Positions 28,779 to 38,863 of a stretch of DNA of 64,000 nucleotides are shown here, one piece after another. Source of the DNA: Calidithermus chliarophilus DSM 9957 (GTDB lineage: Bacteria > Deinococcota > Deinococci > Deinococcales > Thermaceae). Below the pieces are notes generated by a model. It was not told where the DNA came from, searched no databases, and was given only the letters and a program-made list of their open reading frames with translations. A program made the translations under genes and the position numbers. Every line of letters starts with the position of its first letter. Positions within the stretch are counted from its first letter, which is position 1. The DNA lies in the NCBI RefSeq assembly GCF_000430045.1, contig NZ_KE387023.1, forward strand, positions 2,715,535 to 2,779,534, read 5' to 3'.

Positions 28779-31700
28779 GTGGAGTCATTGGTATACCGCG
28801 ACTTTTTCGCCGAACAGGGCCTCGAGCCCCTCACCGCCGAGGGCTACCGCCGCGAAGCGCGGGCCGAAGCATTCCCCTACCTGCAAGCCCTCTCCCGCCG
28901 GGTGCTGGTCTACGACGGGGCGATGGGCACCGAAATTTTCAAGTACGACCTCACGGCGGAGGATTACGGCGGCGAGCCCTACAACGGCTGCCCGGAGATG
29001 CTCAACCGGGTCCGGCCCGACGTGATCGCCCGCATCCACCGCAGCTACCTCGAGGCCGGCGCCGACGTGATCGAGACCAACACTTTCGGGGCCTTCCCCC
29101 ACGTGCTGGTGGAGTATGGGCTCGAGGCCGAGGCCGAAGACCTGGCCTACCTGGGCGCCCGCATCGCCCGCGAGGAGGCCGACCGCCTCTCCACGCCCGA
29201 GAAGCCCCGCTTCGTGGCCGGTTCGCTGGGGCCGGGCACCAAGCTCATCAGCCTGGGGCAGATCAGTTGGCGGGAGATGCTGGGGTCGTACCGCGTGGCC
29301 GCCCGCGGCCTGATCCGGGGCGGGGTGGACGTGCTGCTGATCGAGACCGCCCAGGACATCCTCCAGGTGCGCTGCGCCGTGCAGGCGGCGCGTGCGGCCA
29401 TGCAGGACGTGGGGCGCGAGGTGCCCCTGCAGGTGCAGGTCACGGTGGAGTCCACCGGGACCATGCTCGTAGGTACCGACGACAATGCCGCCCTGACCGC
29501 GCTCGAGGCCCTCCCCATCGACGTCATCGGGATGAACTGCGCCACCGGCCCCGACCTGATGGACTCGCACATCCGCTTCTTCTGCCAGAACTCCACCCGC
29601 TGGGTCTCCTGCCTGCCCAACGCGGGCCTGCCCCGCAACGAGGGGGGCCGGGTGGTCTACGACCTCACCCCGGCCGAACTGGTGCGCTGGCAGCTCAAGT
29701 TCGTGCGCGAGTACGGCCTAAACGTCGTGGGCGGCTGCTGCGGCACCGGCCCCGAGCACATCCGCGCCCTGGCGGAGGCGCTGGGCGGTCATCCACAGGC
29801 CGCGAAGCCCCCGGCGCAGTTTCCCGCACAGGTGGCGAGCCTCTACCAGGCGGTGCCGCTCAAGCAGGACACCGGCATCCTCATCGTGGGGGAGCGCACC
29901 AACGCCACGGGGAGCAAGAAGTTCCGCGAGCTGCTGTTCGCCGGCGACTTCGAGGGGATGCTCGAGCTCGCCCAGGAGCAGGTGGCCGAAGGGGCGCACG
30001 TCCTCGACGTCTCCGTAGCCTGGACGGGCCGCGACGAGGTGCGCGACATGCGCGAGGTCGTGAAGCGCTTCGCCACCTCGGTTCAAATCCCCATCATGGT
30101 CGACTCCACCCAGACCGACGTGATGCAGGAGGCGCTGGAGCACCTGGGGGGCCGGGCCATCCTGAACTCGGTCAACCTCGAGGACGGCCTGGAGAAATTC
30201 GACAAGGTGGCCTCCCTCGCCCGCCAGCACGGAGCGGCCCTGGTGGCGCTCACCATCGACGAGGACAAGGAAGCGGGCATGGCGAAGACGCCCGAGCGCA
30301 AGGTCGAGATCGCCCTGCGGATGTACGAGCGCCTGACCCAGGTCCACGGCATCCCGGGCAGCTCGATCCTCTTCGACCTGCTCACCTTCCCCATCACCCA
30401 GGGCGACGAGGACACCCGCAAGCTGGGCATGTGGACCATCGAGGGCATCCGCAGGGTGCGCGAGCTGCTGCCCGAGGTGGGCTTCATCCTGGGCGTTTCC
30501 AACGTCTCCTTCGGGGTCTCGCCCCAGGCCCGTGTGGTGCTCAACTCGGTCTTCCTCGACGAGTGCATCAAGGCCGGGCTCACGGCGGCCATCCTCAACG
30601 CGGGCAAGATCCTGCCCATCAACCAGATCCCCGAGGAGCAGTACAAGCTCGCCCTCGACCTCATCTATGACCGCCGCGCCTTCAACCCCGACGGCTCCGT
30701 GGCCCACGACCCGCTCTTCGCCTTCGTGGACTACTTCGCCAAGAACAAGGTGGAGCGATCGGCCGCCGCCGACCCCTTCGCCGGGCTCAGCGTCGAGGGG
30801 CGCCTGAAGAAGCGCATCATCGAGGGGCGCAAGGTGGGCCTCGAGGCCGACCTCGAGGCCGCCCTGCAGGCGGGCTACACCCCGGTTTCGGTCATCAACG
30901 AGGTGCTGCTGGAGGGCATGAAGGTGGTGGGCGACCTCTTCGGCGCGGGCAAGATGCAACTCCCCTTCGTGCTCCAGGCCGCCGAGACCATGAAGGCGGC
31001 GGTGCGCTACCTCGAGCCCAAGATGGACCGGCTCGAGGGCGTCCACAAGGGCACCATGGTCCTCGCCACCGTCAAGGGCGACGTGCACGACATCGGCAAG
31101 AACCTCGTGGACATCATCCTCTCCAACAACGGCTACCGCGTGGTGAACCTGGGCATCAAGAAGCCCATCGAGGAGATCCTGGCCGCCGTCGAGGAGCACC
31201 GGCCCCAGGCGGTGGGCATGAGCGGCCTCTTGGTCAAGAGCACGGTGGTGATGAAGGAGAACCTCGAGTACATGCGCGAGCGGGGTTACCGCATCCCCGT
31301 GGTGCTCGGCGGCGCGGCCCTCAACCGCCACTACGTCGAGCACGACCTGCGCCAGACCTACACCACCGGCCCCGTCTACTACGCCTCCGACGCCTTCGAC
31401 GGCCTGCAACTGATGGAGGAGCTCACCGGCCACGCCCCGCCCAAGCTCACCAGCCGCGAGCAGAGCGGCCACAAGTACAAGACTGCCTACGAGATCCTGA
31501 TGGAGAAGCTCGAGGCCGGCTCGGAGTACGTCCCCTCCAACGTTCCCCCCGCCCCGCGCGTCCCTCGCCCGCCCTTCTGGGGCCGCAAGGTGGTGCGGGC
31601 CGAAGGGAAGACGCTGCCCCAGCGGGCGGGCAGGCTCGAGACCCAGGGCGGCGAGCTCGACCTCGGCGTGATCGCCCAGTACGTCAACAAGAACGCCCTC

Positions 31701-32477
31701 TTCCGCGGCCAGTGGGGCTTCCGCCGGGGCGAGATGGACAAGGCGGAGTATGCCCAGAAGCTCGAGCGCGAGGCCGAGCCCATCTTCCGCGAGCTTCTGG
31801 ACCAGGCGATGAGGGAAGGAACCCTGGAGCCGGCCGTGGCCTACGGCTTCTGGCCCGTGGCCTCCGACAAGAACAAGCTCGTCGTCTTCGACCCCGAAAC
31901 CGGCGCCGAGCTCTTCGCCTTCGACTTCCCCCGCCAGATGGGCGCCGCCGCACGCGGCGGTACTAGCCGCCACCTCTGCATCGCCGACTTCTTCCGCCCC
32001 CGCCACGCCGACTCGCTGGGCGACGAGGAAAGCTGGATCCCGCGAGCCGCCTGGGAGAACGGCGCGCGCGACGTGCTGGGCTGCCAGGTCGTGACCATGG
32101 GCCGCGCCGCCACCGAGCACGCGGCGAAGCTCTTCGGCACCGACCGCTACCAGGACTACCTCTACTGGCACGGCTTCTCGGTCGAGATGGCCGAAGCCCT
32201 GGCCGAGTACTGGCACAAGCGCGTGCGCCAGCAACTCGGCATCGCCCAGGACGACGCCACCGACCTGCAGGCCCTGTTCCAGCAGGGCTACCAGGGCAGC
32301 CGCTACAGCTTCGGCTACCCGGCGTGCCCGCGCCTGGAGGACCAGAAGCACCTCCAGGACCTCTTGCAGTGGCAGGAGATCGGCGTGGAGCTCTCCGAGG
32401 AGTTCCAGCTTCACCCCGAGCAGTCCACGAGCGCGATCGTGGTGCACCACCCGTCGGCGAAGTACTTCAACCTGTAA
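28779..32477 (+). CDS. metH: Cobalamin-dependent methionine synthase
   Basis: 1232 residues. Transfers a methyl group from methyl-THF to homocysteine through B12. Order: homocysteine domain (about 35-335) with zinc cysteines in GMNCATGPD and VGGCCGTGPEH; pterin-binding barrel (about 355-620; VGERTNATGSKKF, FGVSPQARVVLNSVF); B12 domain (about 650-900) with the axial ligand motif DVHDIGKN at 768-775, H770; reactivation AdoMet domain (about 915-1232). All four modules are complete. The start is the GTG at 28779, six bases after TACAAT. The gene heads a folate/methionine region with pabBA, metY and metX, but is transcribed alone. Confidence 0.95.
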   Translation: MESLVYRDFFAEQGLEPLTAEGYRREARAEAFPYLQALSRRVLVYDGAMGTEIFKYDLTAEDYGGEPYNGCPEMLNRVRPDVIARIHRSYLEAGADVIETNTFGAFPHVLVEYGLEAEAEDLAYLGARIAREEADRLSTPEKPRFVAGSLGPGTKLISLGQISWREMLGSYRVAARGLIRGGVDVLLIETAQDILQVRCAVQAARAAMQDVGREVPLQVQVTVESTGTMLVGTDDNAALTALEALPIDVIGMNCATGPDLMDSHIRFFCQNSTRWVSCLPNAGLPRNEGGRVVYDLTPAELVRWQLKFVREYGLNVVGGCCGTGPEHIRALAEALGGHPQAAKPPAQFPAQVASLYQAVPLKQDTGILIVGERTNATGSKKFRELLFAGDFEGMLELAQEQVAEGAHVLDVSVAWTGRDEVRDMREVVKRFATSVQIPIMVDSTQTDVMQEALEHLGGRAILNSVNLEDGLEKFDKVASLARQHGAALVALTIDEDKEAGMAKTPERKVEIALRMYERLTQVHGIPGSSILFDLLTFPITQGDEDTRKLGMWTIEGIRRVRELLPEVGFILGVSNVSFGVSPQARVVLNSVFLDECIKAGLTAAILNAGKILPINQIPEEQYKLALDLIYDRRAFNPDGSVAHDPLFAFVDYFAKNKVERSAAADPFAGLSVEGRLKKRIIEGRKVGLEADLEAALQAGYTPVSVINEVLLEGMKVVGDLFGAGKMQLPFVLQAAETMKAAVRYLEPKMDRLEGVHKGTMVLATVKGDVHDIGKNLVDIILSNNGYRVVNLGIKKPIEEILAAVEEHRPQAVGMSGLLVKSTVVMKENLEYMRERGYRIPVVLGGAALNRHYVEHDLRQTYTTGPVYYASDAFDGLQLMEELTGHAPPKLTSREQSGHKYKTAYEILMEKLEAGSEYVPSNVPPAPRVPRPPFWGRKVVRAEGKTLPQRAGRLETQGGELDLGVIAQYVNKNALFRGQWGFRRGEMDKAEYAQKLEREAEPIFRELLDQAMREGTLEPAVAYGFWPVASDKNKLVVFDPETGAELFAFDFPRQMGAAARGGTSRHLCIADFFRPRHADSLGDEESWIPRAAWENGARDVLGCQVVTMGRAATEHAAKLFGTDRYQDYLYWHGFSVEMAEALAEYWHKRVRQQLGIAQDDATDLQALFQQGYQGSRYSFGYPACPRLEDQKHLQDLLQWQEIGVELSEEFQLHPEQSTSAIVVHHPSAKYFNL

Positions 32478-32670
32478 CGGCCGCCGGGCGCGGTAGGTCC
32501 TAGGTTCGTGAGCCGCCGGCCTCACGCCTGGCATGATTTCGTCTGTTTCCAGCCTTTGGCTCATCTTCTCACCTAAAACCCTGTCCTGAGGCTCACTCAG
32601 CCCCGTCTCAGCCGCTCGTCAGGCCGGGCATATGCGGGTGTTCCAAACTCCCAATGAAGGAGGTGGGAGC

Positions 32671-32964
32671 ATGAACAAGGCCGTTTCGGAAGGTGAGAGC
32701 CAGCCCCATACGGCGGGCGATATCCGCGAGCACATGATGGTGCACGCCATGGGGGAGGGCTCTCACGACGGCGTCGAAGGGGTTCACGTGGGGACCGTCG
32801 ACTGCATCGAGGGCGTCTACATCAAGCTGACCAAGAGCGATTCGCCCGACGGCAGGCATCATCTGATCCCGCTGGCTTGGGTGGCTAGGGTAGACCCTGA
32901 GCGCAACGTGGTGTTCCTCAACAAAGACCCCGAGACCGTCCGCAACGAGTGGCACGAGGTCTAG
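32671..32964 (+). CDS. DUF2171 family small protein
   Basis: 97 residues, with Shine-Dalgarno AAGGAGGTG before the ATG at 32671. The part GVHVGTVDCIEGVYIKLTKS followed by HHLIPLAWVARVDP and VVFLNKDPE is the PRC-barrel-like DUF2171 pattern. The domain is often found in stress-related proteins of soil and thermophilic bacteria; function unknown. Monocistronic: followed by a strong terminator. Confidence 0.75.
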   Translation: MNKAVSEGESQPHTAGDIREHMMVHAMGEGSHDGVEGVHVGTVDCIEGVYIKLTKSDSPDGRHHLIPLAWVARVDPERNVVFLNKDPETVRNEWHEV

Positions 32965-32983
32965 GCCGCTCGAGCCCCGACCG

Positions 32984-33014
32984 GCACGGGCTGAGTAGCC
33001 CGTGCTCCTTTTTT
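32984..33014 (+). terminator. Intrinsic terminator of the DUF2171 gene
   Basis: 8-bp stem GCACGGGC / GCCCGTGC with loop TGAGTA, then TCC and six Ts. Confidence 0.92.
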
Positions 33015-33027
33015 CCTTGCCCTTCCT

Positions 33028-33033
33028 TAAAAT
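33028..33033 (+). promoter_or_regulatory. -10 element TAAAAT of pabBA
   Basis: Seven bases before the ATG at 33041 and immediately after the preceding terminator, a leaderless arrangement. Confidence 0.6.
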
Positions 33034-33040
33034 CGAGGCG

Positions 33041-35017
33041 ATGCCGGACGACGCCGCCACCCTCTACGCCCGGGCCCGGGCCCTGGGCCTGCGCCCGGCC
33101 TTGCTCGAGTCCGCCGGGGTCGTGACCCCGTTCGGGCGGCTGACCCTGCTCGGGGTGGGGGTCACGCGGCGGCTCGAGGTCTGGGACGGCGTCACCTACC
33201 TCGACGGGGAGGCGGTGGGGGACGCGCTCGAGGTGTTCCGCTTTCTCGAGCAGGGCCTGGGCGTGGGGTATTTCCCGGCCTGGATCGGCTTCTTCGCCTA
33301 CGAGTACGCCCGTCACCTGGGGCTGCCCGCCCACGCCCCCTTGCCCGGGTTGCCCGAGGCGGCGTTCTACTACTACCCCGAGGGGTACGCCTGGCTCGAG
33401 GGGCGGCGCGTCCAGAGCCCGTCCACGGCGCTCGCCCCGGTCCTGGCCGAGCCCCGGCCGCTGCCGAAAGTCGAATTGCACGGCGACTACCCCAGGGATG
33501 CCTTTCTGGCGGGCGTCGAGGAGGTGCAGGAGCGCATCCGGGCGGGCTGGGTCTACCAGGTCAACCTCTCCCACCGCTTCCGCTTCGCGGCGCACGGGGT
33601 GGACCCGCTCGCCCTGTACCGGGCCCTGCGGCGCTACAACCCCAGCCCCTTCATGGGGCTGCTCGAGGGCGAGGCAGATTCCCTTGCGGGACCGGCTTCG
33701 CCGGTACGCCGGGAGGGCTACGCGGTGGTCTCGGGGAGCCCCGAGCGGCTGTTCGACTACCGCGGGGGAACAATCACCGCGCGGCCCATCGCCGGGACCC
33801 GCCCCAGGGGCCGAACCCCTGAGCACGACGAGGCGCTGGGGGCCGAACTGCGGGCCAACGCCAAGGAGCGGGCCGAGCACGTCATGCTCGTCGACCTCCT
33901 GCGCAACGACCTCGCGCGGGTGTGCGAGCCGGGGAGCGTGGAGGTGAGCGAGGCCTTCACGCTCGAGCGCTACTCCCACGTCATGCACCTGGTCTCCGAG
34001 GTGCGGGGCCGGGGCCGGGCCCCCTTGCGCGAGGCCTTCGCCAGCATCTTCCCCGGCGGGACCATCACGGGCGCGCCCAAGGAGAGCGTGATGCGCACCA
34101 TCGCCGAGCTCGAGCCCGTGGCGAGGGGTGCCTACACCGGGTCCATGGGCTACGTCTCGGGGAAGGGGTGCGACTTCAACATCCTCATCCGCAGCTTCAG
34201 CTTCGCGGGCGGGACGGGCTACTTCTCGGCCGGGGCGGGCGTCGTGATCGAGAGCGAGCCCGAGCGGGAGTACGCCGAGACCCAGGCCAAGGCGGAGGCC
34301 CTGCTGCAAGCGCTGGGGCAGGGGAGGGCCGGGCAGGCCCCCGCCCCCCCGCGCAGCGACAGCGCCTGGAAGCCGCCCCGGCCCGCGCGGCGCCTGGGGG
34401 CCCGCGTGCTCTTCCTGGAGAACCACGACTCCTTCAGCTACAACATCGTGGACTACCTGGCCGCGCTCGGGGCGGAAATCCGCGTGCTGGACCACGGCCA
34501 GGCCCCCGACCTGTCCTGGGCCACCCACCTCGTCGTCGGGCCGGGGCCGGGCGAGCCCGCGACGGCGGGCCGGACCCTCGAGTGGACCCGGGCCGCGCTC
34601 GAGGCCCGCCTGCCCTTCCTGGGGATCTGCCTGGGGCACCAGGCGCTGGGGGTGGCGCTGGGGGCGCGGTTGGGGCGCTCCCTCCGCCCGGTTCACGGCG
34701 AGGCCTTCCCGGTCGAGCACCGCGGCGAGGGGATCTTCGCGGGAGTGCCGAGCCCGGCCCGCTTCACGCGCTACCACTCCCTGCTCATCCGCGACCTGCC
34801 CCCGACGTTGCGGCTGGAGGCCTGGACCCGGGGCGAGGGCGAGGCCCCGGGGGCGCGCTTGTGCATGGCGGTCTCCCACGCCCGCGGCCCGGCCTGGGGC
34901 GTGCAGTTCCACCCGGAGAGCATGCTCTCGGAGTACGGGATGGTGCTGCTGAGCAACTTCCTGTCGCTGAGCCCCGTGGACGAGCCGGCAGGCCGGCCCG
35001 AGCCGACCCTCTCCTGA
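33041..35017 (+). CDS. pabB: Aminodeoxychorismate synthase, PabB-PabA fusion
   Basis: 658 residues. Converts chorismate and glutamine to 4-amino-4-deoxychorismate for folate. The N-terminal chorismate-binding half (to about 430) has PIAGTRPRGRTPEHDEA, MLVDLLRNDLARV and GTITGAPKESVM; the C-terminal half (from about 450, RVLFLENHDSFSYNIVDYL) is a class I glutamine amidotransferase with catalytic C530 in GICLGHQALG and the His-Glu of QFHPESML. The order (synthase first) is like PhzE-type anthranilate enzymes, so anthranilate synthase is the alternative, but the pabC-like gene 16 bases downstream favours PabBA. Confidence 0.85.
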   Translation: MPDDAATLYARARALGLRPALLESAGVVTPFGRLTLLGVGVTRRLEVWDGVTYLDGEAVGDALEVFRFLEQGLGVGYFPAWIGFFAYEYARHLGLPAHAPLPGLPEAAFYYYPEGYAWLEGRRVQSPSTALAPVLAEPRPLPKVELHGDYPRDAFLAGVEEVQERIRAGWVYQVNLSHRFRFAAHGVDPLALYRALRRYNPSPFMGLLEGEADSLAGPASPVRREGYAVVSGSPERLFDYRGGTITARPIAGTRPRGRTPEHDEALGAELRANAKERAEHVMLVDLLRNDLARVCEPGSVEVSEAFTLERYSHVMHLVSEVRGRGRAPLREAFASIFPGGTITGAPKESVMRTIAELEPVARGAYTGSMGYVSGKGCDFNILIRSFSFAGGTGYFSAGAGVVIESEPEREYAETQAKAEALLQALGQGRAGQAPAPPRSDSAWKPPRPARRLGARVLFLENHDSFSYNIVDYLAALGAEIRVLDHGQAPDLSWATHLVVGPGPGEPATAGRTLEWTRAALEARLPFLGICLGHQALGVALGARLGRSLRPVHGEAFPVEHRGEGIFAGVPSPARFTRYHSLLIRDLPPTLRLEAWTRGEGEAPGARLCMAVSHARGPAWGVQFHPESMLSEYGMVLLSNFLSLSPVDEPAGRPEPTLS

Positions 35018-35033
35018 CCTCGAGGCCCTCCCC

Positions 35034-35764
35034 ATGACCCGCATCAACGGTGAACCCGTCGGCACCCCGCTCCCCGAGTCCTTGTGGCACGGCTTTTTCG
35101 TGTTCACCACGCTGCGCCTCGAGGCCGGCGAGCCGCTGTGGTTTGCTGAACACCTCGAGCGCCTCCGCCGCCACGCCCGGGCCCTGGGCATTGCCTTCCC
35201 GGGCTTCGAGGCGCTCGAGCGCGAGGTCGAACACTACTGCCGGCCGCGCGCCGACCTGTTGCTGCGGCTGGCGGTGGCCCCGGAGGGGTACGCCTCGAGC
35301 GCCCGCCCCTTCGCCCCCCCCCCGAGCCCGCCTACGCCCGCGGGGTGAGCGTCCACGTCACCTCGCTGCGGGTCCACCCCGACCTCGGCCGCTACAAGAC
35401 CGGCAACTACCTCCCGTACCGCCTAGCCCGCCTCGAGGCCGAGCGCGCCGGGCACTTCGAGGGCCTTCTGCTCGACGCGGAGGGGCACGTCGCGGACGGC
35501 AGCCGCACCAGCCCCTTGCTCTACCGCGCCGGCGAACTGTGCGTGCTGCCGGGCGGGGTCGAAGGCATCACCCGCCAGAAAGTAGCCGAACACGCAGCCA
35601 CCCTCGGCCTCCGCGTGTCCGAAGCCCGCCTCAAGCCCGACGAACTCGAGGGCCAGCTCCTCCTCGCCGGAACAGGTATCGGCCTCCTGCCCGTAGACAA
35701 GCCGTCAGATAGCGTGCTCGAGGCCCTGATCACCCATTTCCGGCCCTCGAGGCAAGGCTCGTAG
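35034..35764 (+). pseudogene. pabC: 4-amino-4-deoxychorismate lyase (PabC), split by a shift at a C10 run
   Basis: Two frames make one class IV aminotransferase-fold enzyme. The first (35034-35348) starts MTRINGEPVGTPLPES and reads to ARPFAPPP; the second carries YARGVSVHVTSLRVHPDLG, YKTGNYLPYRLARLEAE and TGIGLLPVDK through to the stop at 35762-35764. The break is at ten consecutive Cs (35314-35323): eight or eleven Cs would join the frames exactly. It releases PABA and pyruvate. The run may be a phase-variable or transcriptional slippage site, or a sequencing error; codon use on both sides is normal, so the loss, if real, is recent. Confidence 0.8.
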
Positions 35765-35857
35765 CTAGTGGCTCGTGGTTTACCCCTCCCCGCCGGCAGG
35801 GAGGGGGCATCCCCGGATCCCCGGGCGTTCGGCTATCGGCGTTCAGCGTTCGGCTTT
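35758..35857 (-). repeat. Modular intergenic repeat, copy C
   Basis: Reads gctcgtagctagtggctcgtgg, then a near-palindrome CCCTCCCCGCCGGCAGGGAGG (one change from that in copy A), then gggcgttcggctatcggcgttcagcgttcggc. On the minus strand this is the same word set as copy A in reverse order. It overlaps the last codons of the split pabC and ends just before the -35 box of the metY promoter. Confidence 0.8.
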
Positions 35858-35861
35858 TCCC

Positions 35862-35891
35862 TTGACATCCCCGCCCCCTCTCGCCTACACT
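35862..35891 (+). promoter_or_regulatory. Sigma-70-type promoter of the SAM riboswitch-metY transcript
   Basis: -35 TTGACA at 35862-35867 and -10 TACACT at 35886-35891 with 18-base spacing. Transcription would start near 35898, about 40 bases before the riboswitch. Confidence 0.75.
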
Positions 35892-35938
35892 CCCAACTAA
35901 CCGCGCCGGGGCGCGGCGACAACCGAGACATAACACGT

Positions 35939-36080
35939 TCTCTTATCCAGAGCGGCGGAGGGATTCGGCCCGAAGATGCCGCGGCAACCCGCAGGAGTGT
36001 TCGTTTCATCACCGGACACGAGTGCAAAGGTGCCAATTCCGACTCCAGGCGGGGGAAACGCCCGGAGGAAGATGAGAGAA
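35939..36080 (+). promoter_or_regulatory. SAM-I (S-box) riboswitch
   Basis: The conserved S-box parts are visible in order: P1 5' strand TTCTCTTATC (35939-35948), CAGAGCGGCGGAGGGA, GGCCCGAAGATGCCGCGGCAACC, GGTGCCAATTCC, and the P1 3' strand GATGAGAGAA (36071-36080), which pairs with the 5' strand through one G-U. SAM binding should stabilise P1 and switch off the downstream metY-metX genes. Confidence 0.93.
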
Positions 36081-36105
36081 GGGTGCACGTTCGCTAGGCA
36101 CAGTG

Positions 36106-36146
36106 AACCCCCTTCCGGTAGAGAACCGTCATCGGAATGGGGGTTT
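36106..36146 (+). other. First expression-platform hairpin after the riboswitch
   Basis: AACCCCCTTCCG (36106-36117) pairs with CGGAATGGGGGTT (36133-36145) with a single bulge. Only three Ts follow, so it may be a weak terminator or a structural spacer between the aptamer and the stronger hairpin at 36155. Confidence 0.55.
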
Positions 36147-36154
36147 CGCCTTTG

Positions 36155-37511
<1,357 letters not shown>

Positions 37512-37536
37512 GCAGGGCGCAAAGGAGGCCAAGGCC

Positions 37537-38727
37537 GTGAGCACGACCAGCGTGGTGCTCGACCCCGGGGGCGACCTGATCCGGGAGACCTGGGGCGAGC
37601 ACGAGGCCTTGCTCTACAAGCCGCCGCGCTCGAGGGGGCGGGTCACCCCGCCCCAGCCCCAGACCGTGCGCCTGACCGCGCCGGGCGAGGTGTTCGGGCT
37701 CGAGCAGGGCGGCCTCCTGCCCGAGCTGCACCTGCGCTACGAGACCTACGGCCACCTCGACCGGGCCCGTGACAACGCGGTGCTGGTCTTCCACGCCTGG
37801 ACCGGCTCCGCCCACCTGGCCGGCACCTACGACGAGCCCACCCTCAAGCTGCTGAGCCCGCTCGAGCAGGCCTTCGGCGCCGACGGCTGGTGGGACGCGC
37901 TGGTGGGGCCGGGCCGCGTCCTGGACTCCGGGCAGAAGTTCGTGATCTGCGCCAACCACCTCGGCTCGTGCTACGGCTCCACCGGGCCGCTCTCGCGCAA
38001 CCCCCTCACCGGCGAGCCCTACGGCCCGGAGTTCCCGGCCATCACCGTGCGCGACATGGCCCGCGCCCAGGCCCGGCTGCTCGACCACCTGGGCATCGAG
38101 AAGGTCACGGTGCTGGGCGGAAGCCTGGGGGGGATGGTGGCGCTCGAGTTTGCCCTGCTCTACCCCGAGCGCGTGCGGCAACTCGTGGTGCTGGCCGCGC
38201 CCAGCGTCCACGGTCCATGGGCCCGCGCCTTCAACCGGCTCTCCCGCGAGGCCGTGCTCAGCGACCCGGCCTACCGCGGCGGCTACTACAGCGAGCAGCC
38301 CCTGGGCCTGCAACTCGGCCGGGCCATCGCCATGCTCTCCTTCCGCTCGCCGGAGTCGTTCAACCTGCGCTGGAACGAGAGCCCGGCCAAGGGCGAGAGC
38401 TACGTGCTCTACCAGGGCGAGAAGTTCATCCGCCGCTTCGACGCCAACGCCTACCTCACCCTCTCCAACGCCATGGACACCCACGACGTCACGCGGGGCC
38501 GGGGGAGCCTCGAGGCCGCCCTGAACCGCCTGCGCAGCATCCCCAGCCTGTGGGTGGGCATCGACACCGACGTGCTCTACACCGCCGCCGAGGTGCGGCT
38601 GGGCGCCCTGCTTTCTGGCGGCGAATACCGCGAGATCCAGAGCCCGCACGGGCACGACGCCTTCCTGATCGAAACCGATCAGGTCGAGGAGATCCTCACG
38701 GGGTTTCTGTCGATGGTCGGTAGCTGA
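37537..38727 (+). CDS. metX: Homoserine O-acetyltransferase
   Basis: 396 residues starting with GTG, 9 bases after AAAGGAGG. Alpha/beta-hydrolase fold: nucleophile S196 in GGSLGGMVALEF, FHAWTGSAHLAGTY as oxyanion region, and the catalytic His in SPHGHDAFL with Asp in VGIDTDVLY. It supplies O-acetylhomoserine to MetY and is co-transcribed under the SAM riboswitch. The last five codons and the stop are written by repeat copy D (cgatggtcggtagctga), so the C-terminus SMVGS is probably repeat-derived. Confidence 0.93.
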   Translation: MSTTSVVLDPGGDLIRETWGEHEALLYKPPRSRGRVTPPQPQTVRLTAPGEVFGLEQGGLLPELHLRYETYGHLDRARDNAVLVFHAWTGSAHLAGTYDEPTLKLLSPLEQAFGADGWWDALVGPGRVLDSGQKFVICANHLGSCYGSTGPLSRNPLTGEPYGPEFPAITVRDMARAQARLLDHLGIEKVTVLGGSLGGMVALEFALLYPERVRQLVVLAAPSVHGPWARAFNRLSREAVLSDPAYRGGYYSEQPLGLQLGRAIAMLSFRSPESFNLRWNESPAKGESYVLYQGEKFIRRFDANAYLTLSNAMDTHDVTRGRGSLEAALNRLRSIPSLWVGIDTDVLYTAAEVRLGALLSGGEYREIQSPHGHDAFLIETDQVEEILTGFLSMVGS

Positions 38728-38820
38728 TAGCCGAACGCCGAACGCCGAACGCGGGTCGTACGTCCTACGTCGTACGTCGTACGCAAGACGCTAAATGCTA
38801 AACGCTAAACGCAAGACGCT
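38711..38820 (+). repeat. Modular intergenic repeat, copy D
   Basis: Words in order: cgatggtcggtagctgatagc, cgaacgc x3, gggtcgtacgtcctacgtcgtacgtcgtacg, caagacgc, taaatgc, taaacgc x2, caagacgc. The first 17 bases are translated as the end of metX. It runs straight into a 28-nt palindrome. Confidence 0.85.
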
Positions 38821-38848
38821 GTAGGGACGACCCGCGGGTCGTCCCTAC
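38821..38848. repeat. 28-nt perfect palindrome (GTAGGG...CCCTAC family)
   Basis: Outer GTAGGG/CCCTAC with core ACGACCCGCGGGTCGT. It has the same length and ends as 2022-2049. It lies between the convergent metX and MFS genes and may help to end both transcripts. Confidence 0.7.
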
Positions 38849-38863
38849 CAAATTCCCGGCACC

